Assembly: GCA_949283785.1 (NCBI GenBank)
Contig: CASDTR010000031.1
Coordinates: 1 to 39,776 of the forward strand
Source of the DNA: an uncultured Oscillospiraceae bacterium
GTDB taxonomy: Bacteria; Bacillota; Clostridia; Oscillospirales; Acutalibacteraceae
DNA length: 39,776 bases
Reading direction: 5' to 3'
In this document: piece by piece, positions 7,826-15,075 of the stretch
Position numbering within the stretch: position 1 is the first letter of the stretch
How the letters are laid out: the number at the start of each line of letters is the position of its first letter
Notes under the pieces: generated by a model
Told to the model about the DNA's origin: nothing
The model's input: the letters and a program-made list of their open reading frames with translations, nothing else
Databases searched by the model: none
Program-made: the position numbers and the translations under genes

Positions 7826-9526
7826 TTATTTTTCTATTTTTATTCCGCAGGGATGGGTCGGTTCTTCATCGTAGGCCTTATCTCCTGCAATGTATTCATA
7901 ATATCTGAATCCGCCGGAGAGATTGCTGCAGTCAAATCCGTTTTGAGTAAGTATACGGCAGGCAATATAGCTTCTGAGACCGCTGAAGCAGTTGACGTAA
8001 ATCTTTTTGGATTTGTCGAGCTCGCCCAAGCGCTCACGAAGGCTGTCAAGAGGTATGTTTACCGAGCCGGGTATCCTGCCGCGCCTGTATTCCCCTGCCG
8101 TTCTTGTGTCTAAAAGGATCACGCTGTCATCGCCTATAAGCTTTTCAACGTCGTGCCAGTGATGCTGCTTTACAAGTCCCCCGCGGAGATTTTCAATAAC
8201 GTATCCCACCATGTTAACGGGATCTTTAGCTGAGGAGAACGGCGGAGCGTAGGAAAGCTCCAGTTCTTCAAGATCTGCCGCTGTCATGCCCGCTCTGATT
8301 GCCGCCGCCATAACGTCAATGCGTTTATCAACTCCGTCAAAACCTACGATCTGTGCTCCGAGGATTTTACCCGTCGAGGGCACAAAAATCGTTTTTACTG
8401 TCATATCGGTAGCTCCGGGGTAATAAGTCGCATGGGATGCGGAATAAGTGACGGCTTTATCGTATTCAAGTCCCAAGGCTGCCGCAGTTTTTTCATTGAT
8501 TCCAGTAGACGCCGCAGTCATATCGAAAAGCTTTATTACCGATGAACCCTGTCCGCCCGTATATTCGCTTCTGATTCCGCAGATGTTATCAGCCGCAATT
8601 CTTCCCTGCTTATTAGCGGGACCCGCAAGGGAGATAAGCGCATCCTCACCCGTTACGAAATTCTTTATCTGAACTGCATCGCCTACGGCGTAAATATCGG
8701 GCACGGAGGTTTCCATACGCTCGTTTACAACAATGGATTTTCTGATGCCAAGCTTCAATCCCGCTTTCTCGGCAAGATGAGTTTCGGGAACCACGCCCAC
8801 GGCCATAATTACAAGCTCTCCCGTAACGCTTTCGGAGTTTTCGACGGTGACCTCTATTTTTCCGTTATTCTCTTTAAATCCGCTGACTGATTTATTAAGC
8901 CGCACATCGAGGCCCTTTCCTCGAAGATAGGCGCTTATCTGACTTGCAATATCGTAATCGAAATTCGGCATCACATGATCGCTGTTTTGAAAAAGGACGG
9001 TCTTTACGCCGCAGTGCATAAGGTTTTCCGCAGCTTCAAGACCTATAAAGCCTCCGCCGATGACCACCGCCGTTTCGGGATTGTTTGTTTCAAGGTATTT
9101 CCTGATTTTAAAAACGTCCTCAACTGTGCGAAGGGTCATTATTTTCTCGTTGTTCGCTCCCGGAATGGGCAGCTGTACGGCCTTCGCCCCGGGAGAAAGA
9201 ATAAGCTTATCATAGCTTTCCTCATATTCGCTCATATCCTCAAGTCGGCGGACAGTAACCGTCTTTCTCTCGGTATTTATGGAGATCACTTCATTTTTCA
9301 CACGCACGTCCACACGGAACCGCTCATAAAAATCCTCAGGGGTTTTAAGGGTCAATACGCTTTTGTCCCTGATAAATCCTCCCGCATAATAAGGAAGTCC
9401 GCAGTTCGCATAGGAAACATATCCGCTTCTTTCAAGAATCACTATTTCCGCGCTTTCATCAAGTCTGCGAAGACGTGCAGCCGCCGTAGCTCCTCCCGCT
9501 ACGCCTCCGATAATTACTACCTTCAT
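7826..9526 (-). CDS. CoA-disulfide/persulfide reductase with C-terminal rhodanese domain
   Basis: 566 aa, the usual length of CoADR-RHD fusions. Residues 1-450 are a FAD/NAD(P)H pyridine nucleotide-disulfide oxidoreductase: the FAD fingerprint IIGGVAGGATAAARLRR is at the N-terminus, active-site C42 sits in YVSYANCGLPYY, an NAD-binding GGGFIGLEAAEN follows, then the FAD-proximal IYAVGDAV. The C-terminal 100 residues are a rhodanese domain with catalytic C513 in NCFSGLRS. Characterised fusions reduce CoA disulfide or CoA persulfide with NAD(P)H (NADH-dependent persulfide reductase, Npsr). The start has AAAGGAG about nine bases upstream. It is last in a run with thioredoxin and a single-domain rhodanese, which fits sulfane-sulfur or disulfide handling. 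An older label for such proteins is NADH oxidase. Confidence 0.9.
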   Translation of the reverse strand: MKVVIIGGVAGGATAAARLRRLDESAEIVILERSGYVSYANCGLPYYAGGFIRDKSVLTLKTPEDFYERFRVDVRVKNEVISINTERKTVTVRRLEDMSEYEESYDKLILSPGAKAVQLPIPGANNEKIMTLRTVEDVFKIRKYLETNNPETAVVIGGGFIGLEAAENLMHCGVKTVLFQNSDHVMPNFDYDIASQISAYLRGKGLDVRLNKSVSGFKENNGKIEVTVENSESVTGELVIMAVGVVPETHLAEKAGLKLGIRKSIVVNERMETSVPDIYAVGDAVQIKNFVTGEDALISLAGPANKQGRIAADNICGIRSEYTGGQGSSVIKLFDMTAASTGINEKTAAALGLEYDKAVTYSASHATYYPGATDMTVKTIFVPSTGKILGAQIVGFDGVDKRIDVMAAAIRAGMTAADLEELELSYAPPFSSAKDPVNMVGYVIENLRGGLVKQHHWHDVEKLIGDDSVILLDTRTAGEYRRGRIPGSVNIPLDSLRERLGELDKSKKIYVNCFSGLRSYIACRILTQNGFDCSNLSGGFRYYEYIAGDKAYDEEPTHPCGIKIEK

Positions 9527-9540
9527 TCTTACGCACTCCT

Positions 9541-9855
9541 TTATTCAAGAGGTCCCGAGTAAGAGGTGATCCCTCCCAAATCGGTTACTTTATATCCCAT
9601 CTGCTTAAGATAGCGGGCTGCCTGACCGCTTCTCGCTCCGCTGTAACAGTAAACGAAGATATGGCTGCTTTTATCTGCCGTTATCCCCGCAAGCTTATCG
9701 AGGGGAAGATTCACGCTTCCCGGAACATGGCCCTCAAAATTATATTCCTCAGGAGTTCTCACATCAAGAAGCACTCCGTTCTTTTCTTTTTTGAATTCCT
9801 CAAGGCCTTCCGAAAAACCGATTTTTGAAGAAGTAAAGAAGTCAAGGAAACTCAT
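9541..9855 (-). CDS. Single-domain rhodanese (sulfurtransferase)
   Basis: 104 aa from the ATG at 9855, which overlaps the thioredoxin stop codon as ATGA. The frame is open further upstream only because it runs through the thioredoxin gene. The whole protein is one rhodanese fold: LLDVRTPEEYNFEGHVPGS is the typical CH2A region, and catalytic C70 sits in the loop CYSGARSG. It would carry sulfane sulfur as a cysteine persulfide in the cytoplasm. Its acceptor is likely the thioredoxin encoded before it or the CoADR-rhodanese encoded 14 bases after it. Confidence 0.9.
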   Translation of the reverse strand: MSFLDFFTSSKIGFSEGLEEFKKEKNGVLLDVRTPEEYNFEGHVPGSVNLPLDKLAGITADKSSHIFVYCYSGARSGQAARYLKQMGYKVTDLGGITSYSGPLE

Positions 9856-10160
9856 TTTATCATCGCCTCGATTTCCGATTTGGGTCTGAGACCGACTGAG
9901 CTTGACACCGTTTTTCCGCCTTTGAAAACTATAAGAGTCGGTATGCTCATAATGCGGAAGCTTTGCGCAAGCTCGGGCTCGTCGTCGACATTTACCTTGC
10001 ACACCTTGATTTCGGGATGCTCCTGTGCGATTTCATCGACTATGGGAGAGAGCATTTTGCAAGGTCCGCACCAAGAAGCCCAGAAATCCACTATAACCGT
10101 TTTATCGGAGTTTATTACCTCATTTACAAAGCTGTTTTTATTTACTGAAAGAACTGACAT
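9852..10160 (-). CDS. trxA: Thioredoxin
   Basis: 102 aa, a full-length thioredoxin. VDFWASWCGPCK carries the redox pair C31/C34, and the conserved cis-proline is in MSIPTLIVFKGG. It is cytoplasmic, with no signal peptide. The start has AAAGGAG nine bases upstream. It is the first gene after a predicted activator-dependent promoter and overlaps the rhodanese gene by four bases. No thioredoxin reductase gene is nearby; the FAD reductase at the end of the operon has a single active-site cysteine, so it is not an ordinary TrxB. Gene symbol by family; the genome may have other thioredoxins. Confidence 0.93.
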   Translation of the reverse strand: MSVLSVNKNSFVNEVINSDKTVIVDFWASWCGPCKMLSPIVDEIAQEHPEIKVCKVNVDDEPELAQSFRIMSIPTLIVFKGGKTVSSSVGLRPKSEIEAMIK

Positions 10161-10191
10161 TTTTCATCGCTCCTTTTCTTTTTGTGAGCTA

Positions 10192-10232
10192 ATAATATCA
10201 CGCCTTTAATATTCTTTCAGTGACTTTGTCAC
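10192..10232 (-). promoter_or_regulatory. Activator-type promoter for trx, palindrome at about -41
   Basis: -10 TATTAT (10192-10197) has no recognisable -35. The perfect palindrome GTGAC-AAA-GTCAC (10220-10232) is centred 29 bases upstream of the first -10 base, at about -41 from the start. That is the position class II Crp/Fnr activators use. The gene directly upstream encodes a Crp/Fnr-family regulator. Confidence 0.55.
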
Positions 10233-10237
10233 ATTAT

Positions 10238-10909
10238 TCACCTCACCGACGGTTCCGCCGTTTCCGACAGCCTTTTTTTATCTGTGATTTCTATACTGCC
10301 TCGGCTGAGCTTTACCATGCCTTCATTCTGAAAATATTTGAGCATTCTCGTAACTACCTCTCTGGCAGAGCCGATGTGGTTTGCAAGCTGTTCGTGGGTA
10401 AGGGTGATGACGCCGTTACCGGAAAGCTCGCTTTCTTCGATAAGCAGAGCCGCCAATCTCGTATCAAGCTTTTTATTGAGGACCTGATCCAGCACCCACA
10501 TGACCTCCGAAAAACGAGAGGCCATAATCTCATTTGTATAGTTTGCCGCAGCAGCGTTTTCCGACATTATGTCTTTATATATATCCGCCGACACATTGAT
10601 AACTTCACTGTCCTCTTCGGCGGAAACTGTTACGTCAAATTGAAGACTGTTTATTATGCAGGAAGCGGAAAGCAGACACATATCCCTTTCGAAAAGCCTG
10701 TAAAGGGTTATTTCCTTTCCCTCTTCCGATACGGTGTAAACCCTCAGCCTGCCTTTTGTCACAAGCAGCACACCTGTGCATTCCGCAGTCACTGCATGGA
10801 GCCTCTCTCCTTTTTTAAAGCTTCTTTTTACCCCGTTATCTGAAAGTCTCATCTGCTGCTGTACGCTCATCTTATTCCAAAAAGGAAAATATTCTTTTAT
10901 GGTTTCCAT
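10238..10909 (-). CDS. Crp/Fnr-family transcriptional regulator
   Basis: 223 aa. Residues about 15-125 form the cyclic-nucleotide-binding-type beta-roll, 125-155 the dimer helix, and about 165-200 a winged HTH with recognition segment LANHIGSAREVVTRMLKYF. The GELG and RS[AT] signature that binds cAMP in E. coli Crp is absent. In its place is MCLLSASC, with C78 and C84; C44 is also present. No Fnr-type cysteine cluster is seen, so the signal is probably not cAMP and may be redox or a bound ligand (inference). CGGAGG lies six bases before the ATG. It has its own sigma-A promoter, and a second promoter with a palindromic site separates it from trx, so it likely regulates the redox genes downstream. 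Confidence 0.88.
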   Translation of the reverse strand: METIKEYFPFWNKMSVQQQMRLSDNGVKRSFKKGERLHAVTAECTGVLLVTKGRLRVYTVSEEGKEITLYRLFERDMCLLSASCIINSLQFDVTVSAEEDSEVINVSADIYKDIMSENAAAANYTNEIMASRFSEVMWVLDQVLNKKLDTRLAALLIEESELSGNGVITLTHEQLANHIGSAREVVTRMLKYFQNEGMVKLSRGSIEITDKKRLSETAEPSVR

Positions 10910-10955
10910 ATAAATCCTCCGAAAATCCGATAGCTCGCTTTAATATCATAAGAAA

Positions 10956-10983
10956 ATTGTACTCCGATAAACGATTAAGTCAA
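10956..10983 (-). promoter_or_regulatory. Sigma-A promoter for the Crp/Fnr regulator
   Basis: -35 TTGACT (10978-10983), 16-bp spacer, -10 TACAAT (10956-10961). It predicts a leader of about 40 bases. It starts right behind the terminator of the acyl-CoA synthetase gene. Confidence 0.75.
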
Positions 10984-10989
10984 GAAAGA

Positions 10990-11022
10990 AAAAGCCCGCA
11001 GAAGAGAGCAATTCCTCCGCGG
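10990..11022 (-). terminator. Intrinsic terminator of acyl-CoA synthetase copy 1
   Basis: CCGC-GGAGGA / TCTTCT-GCGG stem of about 10 bp with wobble pairs, then GCTTTTTCTTTC on the minus strand. Confidence 0.6.
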
Positions 11023-11035
11023 ACCCTAAAGGTTG

Positions 11036-12757
11036 TCAGTTTTTAATATTTTCTGCGTGTCTTCTTATCTTCTGAGTTGTGGTCTTTACAAACTCCGTTT
11101 CCCTTATGTCGAAGCTCTTTATGGCTTTATAGCTTGGAAGCTTTTTGTTTACGTCCCTTACAACGTTTCTTATCACGCCTTTTATCTCTTCAACGGTGGG
11201 CGACTGCTTTTTGAGCTCCTTGGTGATCTCCTCCAAATTCGGGAAAATCTTTGCCGCCACCAGAATGTCATCGTTCTCCTCCGTCTCGATGCCCACAACA
11301 AGGGATTCGCTTATCAAAGGGCTTTTATTGAGGTGAAACTCAACCTCCTCAGGATAAATGTTTTTGCCGTTCTTGGTAACGATAACGTTTTTGATTCTTC
11401 CGCTGATGCGGTAATTTCCCTTTTCGTCAACGCTGCCAAGATCCCCTGTTTTGAACCAGCCGTCCTCGCTGAGCACCTTCGCCGTCTCCTCGGGATCGTT
11501 ATAATATCCCAGCATTACCATGGGACCTCGGACACAGATTTCGCCTACGCCGTTTTCATCGGGATCTATTATTTTTGCCTCTACCCCCGGCAGCGGCACG
11601 CCTACGGAATCGGGAAGGGAGATGCGGTCGTTATTGCCGATTACAAGAGGGGCACATTCCGTAAGGCCGTAGCCCAAATAAAGAGGTATGCCGAAGCTCA
11701 TAAAATCGCGAGCTATATCGGGGTTCATAGGAGCTGCTCCCGCTATGATCAGCCTGAGCTCGCCGCCGAAAACATTTTGGATTTCGGCAAAAAGCTTTTT
11801 GCTTAAATCAATTCCGAAAGCATGACCTACATTGGAAAGGGTTTTTCCCACTCCGAAAATCAGTTTTCCGCCCTTTTTGGCGTCAACCTTTTTCATAATG
11901 CCTGCGTGGACCTTTTCAAGCATGAGGGGTACCGTGATAAAAATTGTAGGATGAACCTCCTGGAGATTTTTCATAACGTATCTCAAGCCTTCACAGAAGC
12001 TTATGCAGGCTCCCGAATAAAGCATAAGCGTAAGGCTGGTACACTCATAGGTGTGATGAAGAGGCAGAATGGAAAGCACCCTGTCCGTAGGATAAATCCT
12101 CACCACTCCGCTCAGAAGATATATATCGGCGCATATGTTTCTCTGGCAGAGCATTACGCCCTTTGCCATACCCGTAGTGCCCGAAGTAAAGAGCAGCACT
12201 CCCAAGGCTTCAGGATCGATTTCACGCTTTAAGTATTCCTCATTTCCGTTTTCAAAGCTTTCCTTTCCCGAGGAAAAGTATTCTCCAAAATATTCTGTAT
12301 CGGCGTATTCCCTGCTGATATCGTCAAAGCAGATAAATTTTATTTTGCCTGCAATATCGCCGTTATCTTTTAAAATTTTCAGAGCCGATTTCTTATCGAG
12401 AAAAATTGCTTTTGTATCCGACACCTTCAAAATATTGCAGACGTCCTCGGCGGGCAGATCTTTATCGACAGGCACCACAACTCCCGCTCCGCAAGCAACG
12501 GACATGTATGAAAGAAGCCATTTGTAGGAGTTAGCGCCCATAACGGCTATTTTCTCTCCCGCGAAGCCGTCGGCTATTAGCTTTGTGCCGAGACAATTGA
12601 CCTCACGGAGAAAATCTTTGTAGGTTATATCGTAAAATTCTCCCGATGAATTTTTCAGACGAAATGCGGATCTCTCGGCATAGAGCTTTGCGCTCTGGCA
12701 AAGAAGGTCTCTTATATCCCTCACTTTTCGGATAGGATAAAAAGCGGCGTTATTCAT
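11036..12757 (-). CDS. AMP-binding long-chain acyl-CoA synthetase, copy 1
   Basis: 573 aa. I use the ATG at 12757 because the paralogue next door begins the same way (MNN..FYPIRK); a TTG at 12778 would only add seven odd residues. ANL-superfamily motifs appear in order: LLFTSGTTGMAKGVML (about 188-203), GYGLTECAPL, GWFKTGDLG, and KNVIVTKNGKNIYPEE. TTQKIRRH near the C-terminus holds the catalytic lysine. The protein would activate a carboxylic acid, probably a fatty acid, to acyl-AMP and acyl-CoA. It has no membrane segment. It lies directly downstream of a close paralogue but has its own extended -10 promoter and a terminator. Which chain length it prefers cannot be told from the sequence. 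Confidence 0.87.
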   Translation of the reverse strand: MNNAAFYPIRKVRDIRDLLCQSAKLYAERSAFRLKNSSGEFYDITYKDFLREVNCLGTKLIADGFAGEKIAVMGANSYKWLLSYMSVACGAGVVVPVDKDLPAEDVCNILKVSDTKAIFLDKKSALKILKDNGDIAGKIKFICFDDISREYADTEYFGEYFSSGKESFENGNEEYLKREIDPEALGVLLFTSGTTGMAKGVMLCQRNICADIYLLSGVVRIYPTDRVLSILPLHHTYECTSLTLMLYSGACISFCEGLRYVMKNLQEVHPTIFITVPLMLEKVHAGIMKKVDAKKGGKLIFGVGKTLSNVGHAFGIDLSKKLFAEIQNVFGGELRLIIAGAAPMNPDIARDFMSFGIPLYLGYGLTECAPLVIGNNDRISLPDSVGVPLPGVEAKIIDPDENGVGEICVRGPMVMLGYYNDPEETAKVLSEDGWFKTGDLGSVDEKGNYRISGRIKNVIVTKNGKNIYPEEVEFHLNKSPLISESLVVGIETEENDDILVAAKIFPNLEEITKELKKQSPTVEEIKGVIRNVVRDVNKKLPSYKAIKSFDIRETEFVKTTTQKIRRHAENIKN

Positions 12758-12818
12758 ATCAAAATCTCTCTTTCCCAATTTGTGCGGCTCCGATAATTAT
12801 CGAGCCCGATGTGCCGCT

Positions 12819-12827
12819 ATTATAACA
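12819..12827 (-). promoter_or_regulatory. Extended -10 promoter for acyl-CoA synthetase copy 1
   Basis: TGTTATAAT on the minus strand (TATAAT at 12819-12824). No good -35 is present; that space is taken by the inverted repeat at 12828-12861. Confidence 0.6.
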
Positions 12828-12861
12828 TTACCGGTCGCCTCAAAACAGAGGTAACCGGTAA
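12828..12861. repeat. Inverted repeat over the -35 region of copy 1
   Basis: Arms TTACCGGT/ACCGGTAA enclose a second pair CCTC/GAGG around a six-base loop. Neither strand has a T-run after it, so it does not look like a terminator. A regulator binding site is possible. Confidence 0.45.
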
Positions 12862-12935
12862 GATTTACACTAAATTAAAAATGAAAGATTTTTGTTAATA
12901 TTGTTCACGGTATGTTCATATTTTCGCACAGCACT

Positions 12936-14696
12936 TTATTGATTGTCATTCTTTTTATGCTCTGCTTCCTTATCCTTTATCTCCTCGGCGTAGCGCTTGA
13001 TTTTCTGAGTCGTAGTCTTGATAAACTCCGTTTCCCTTATATCAAAATCCTTTATAGCCTTATACTTCGGAAGCTTTTTATTTACGTCCTTAATGACCTC
13101 CTTAATGGCCGAGGAAATTTCATCCATAGTGGGAGAGGATTTTTTCAGAGCCTTTGTGATCTCTTCAAAATTCGGGAAAATTTTTGCGGTAACCGTTATA
13201 TCGTCGTTATCGCCTTCATCCTTGCCGACGACGATGGATTCACTGATAAGAGGACTGTTGTTAAGATAAAACTCAACCTCTTCGGGATAGATGTTTTTGC
13301 CGTTCTTAGTAACTATAACGTTTTTGATTCTTCCCGAAATTCTGTAATGGCCGTGTTCGTCAACGGTTCCTATATCGCCCGTTTTAAACCAGCCGTCCTC
13401 GTCGAACACCTTAGCGGTCTCCTCGGGGTTCTTATAGTATCCCATCATGACCATGGGGCCCTTTATGCAGATTTCACCTATTCCGTTTTCATCGGGGTTT
13501 ACGATTTTTGCCTCTACTCCCGGAAGAGGAACACCTACGGAATCCGCCAGCTCAAGCCTGTCGTTGTTTCCTATTACAAGAGGAGAGCACTCCGTAAGGC
13601 CGTATCCCAGATAAACGTGGATGCCGAAGCTCTTAAAGTCCCTTACGACTTCGGGGTTTACGGGGGCAGCGCCTGTAATTATAAGGCGGAGCTTTCCTCC
13701 GAAGACCTTCTGTATCTCGCCGAAGATCTTATCCCTGACATTGATACCAAGCGCGCTGGAGGCGTTCGTAATGGCCTTGCCGAAGCTGAACATCAGCTTG
13801 CCGCCCTTTTTCTCCCCCGCTTTTTTAAGGATGTTGTGGTGGAATTTTTCCAGCATCAGAGGAACGGTTACGAATACTGTCGGCTGAACCTCCTGGAGAT
13901 TTCTTACAATATATCTCAGGCCCTCGCAGTAAGCGATGCAGGCGCCTGAATACATGATCATGGTAAAGCCCAAAGTACATTCATAGGTGTGGTGAAGGGG
14001 CAGGATAGAAAGGAGTCTGTCCTCGGGATAAATCTTTACGACTCCGCTCAAGAGAGATATATCTGAGCAGATATTTCTGTGGCTGAGCATAACGCCCTTT
14101 GCCATGCCTGTTGTGCCTGAGGTGAAGATGAGTATGCCCATGGCCTCTGCGTCTATTTCCGCATTGAGAAACTCCCTGAAGCCTCCCGCAAAAACCTCTT
14201 TTCCCGACTGAAGATACTCATCGAAAACGAGGGACGAGGGAATTTCTTCCCTCACATCGTCAAAGCAGATTATTTTGAAGCCTTCCGGAAGCTCCTCAAA
14301 ATGCTCGGCAAAAAGCTTCGACGCCTTTTTATCGAGGAAGACAGCCGATACCTCGCCCACCTCTATTATGTTTTTAATATCGTTGAAGGGAAGATCCTTA
14401 TCAATGGGAACGACAACGCCCGTTCCGCATACGATCGACATATATGAAAGAGCCCACTTATAAGAATTGGCTCCCATTACGGCAATATGAGCGCCTTTAT
14501 ATCCGTCGGAAATAAGCTTTGAGCCAAGTGCGTTTATTTCCGCATAAAATTCTTTATATGTAACATTATAATACTCTCCGCTGCTGTTCTTAAGCATAAA
14601 CGCAGGCTTGTCGGCAAACAAATCAGCGCTTTGAGTTATCATGTCCTTGATGTTCGCTATTTTTCTGATGGGATAAAATGTTGTTATGTTGTTCAT
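12936..14696 (-). CDS. AMP-binding long-chain acyl-CoA synthetase, copy 2
   Basis: 586 aa, clearly the paralogue of copy 1: both begin with a shared FYPIRK segment and carry near-identical stretches such as VMGANSYKW, TSGTTGMAKGVML, ILPLHHTYEC and RIKNVIVTKNGKNIYPEE. The adenylation signature is at about 191-204, GYGLTECSPL in the middle, and the catalytic lysine in TTQKIKRY. The extra C-terminal residues (KDKEAEHKKNDNQ) are charged and probably disordered. The gene has an extended -10 promoter, and I find no clear terminator after it, so some transcripts may run into copy 1. The two differ mostly in the 125-180 region and around 215-300, where acyl pockets tend to vary (inference). Confidence 0.87.
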   Translation of the reverse strand: MNNITTFYPIRKIANIKDMITQSADLFADKPAFMLKNSSGEYYNVTYKEFYAEINALGSKLISDGYKGAHIAVMGANSYKWALSYMSIVCGTGVVVPIDKDLPFNDIKNIIEVGEVSAVFLDKKASKLFAEHFEELPEGFKIICFDDVREEIPSSLVFDEYLQSGKEVFAGGFREFLNAEIDAEAMGILIFTSGTTGMAKGVMLSHRNICSDISLLSGVVKIYPEDRLLSILPLHHTYECTLGFTMIMYSGACIAYCEGLRYIVRNLQEVQPTVFVTVPLMLEKFHHNILKKAGEKKGGKLMFSFGKAITNASSALGINVRDKIFGEIQKVFGGKLRLIITGAAPVNPEVVRDFKSFGIHVYLGYGLTECSPLVIGNNDRLELADSVGVPLPGVEAKIVNPDENGIGEICIKGPMVMMGYYKNPEETAKVFDEDGWFKTGDIGTVDEHGHYRISGRIKNVIVTKNGKNIYPEEVEFYLNNSPLISESIVVGKDEGDNDDITVTAKIFPNFEEITKALKKSSPTMDEISSAIKEVIKDVNKKLPKYKAIKDFDIRETEFIKTTTQKIKRYAEEIKDKEAEHKKNDNQ

Positions 14697-14745
14697 GTTA
14701 TATCACTCTTTCTAAGTAATCGGCAGTTCATAAATATATATTGTT

Positions 14746-14754
14746 ATTGTATCA
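14746..14754 (-). promoter_or_regulatory. Extended -10 promoter for acyl-CoA synthetase copy 2
   Basis: TGATACAAT on the minus strand (TACAAT at 14746-14751). The -35 is poor. Confidence 0.5.
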
Positions 14755-14866
14755 CAAACAAATTAAATTAGCTACACTTAAAAAGAAATGTTAATATTGT
14801 GTTAAAAAAAGATTTTGTTCGATTATTAAATTTCGTTTGAGAAATCATATTTATGAGGTGAAGAAC

Positions 14867-15028
14867 ATGAATAAAAAGAAAAAAGTCAATCCGCTTGAAA
14901 CAAAAAATGCGTATATCACTCAGCCTATAAGCCAGGCTGATAAGCGTTCCAAGGACGCAAATATTCCAATCCCCAGCGATGAAAACGTAGAGCGTAATAA
15001 AAAGTGGACAGAGGAAAATCAGCTCTGA
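14867..15028 (+). CDS. Small conserved-looking protein, 53 aa
   Basis: Starts at the ATG at 14867 with GAGGTG seven bases upstream; an earlier in-frame ATG at 14837 has no such site. The protein is hydrophilic: a lysine-rich start (MNKKKKVNP), a middle with ETKNAYITQPISQ, and an end with IPIPSDENVERNKKW. It has no signal or membrane segment. The ending resembles the small Clostridia family DUF3787, whose members end in a similar IPS-x-x-x-V-x-x-x-x-W pattern, but the family's TAAW motif is absent, so this is a guess. It is the only plus-strand gene in the left 26 kb, with a good terminator directly behind it, which supports it being real. Function unknown. Confidence 0.65.
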   Translation: MNKKKKVNPLETKNAYITQPISQADKRSKDANIPIPSDENVERNKKWTEENQL

Positions 15029-15036
15029 TAAAACCG

Positions 15037-15075
15037 AAGCCTGTATCCCTATAAGGATACAGGCTTTATTTTTTA
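15037..15075 (+). terminator. Terminator between the 53-aa gene and the acyltransferase gene
   Basis: 12-bp stem AAGCCTGTATCC/GGATACAGGCTT (15037-15066) with a six-base loop, followed on the plus strand by TTATTTTTTATT. The minus-strand operon also ends exactly here (its stop codon begins in the stem), followed on that side by a weaker TCGGTTTTATC, so it probably works in both directions. Confidence 0.85.

Noticed and set aside
9856-10002. Longer start for the rhodanese gene
   Set aside because: The extra 49 codons are the thioredoxin gene in another frame. The ATGA overlap at 9852-9855 gives a normal rhodanese length.
10182-10200. TGTGA...TCAC half-sites between crp and trx as a classical Crp site
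   Set aside because: The half-sites are 10 bases apart instead of six and overlap the predicted -10; the palindrome at 10220-10232 is the better candidate.
12912-13949. 345-codon open frame on the plus strand
   Set aside because: It lies exactly opposite acyl-CoA synthetase copy 2, has no ribosome binding site and its protein has no recognisable motif. The minus-strand gene carries all ANL motifs.
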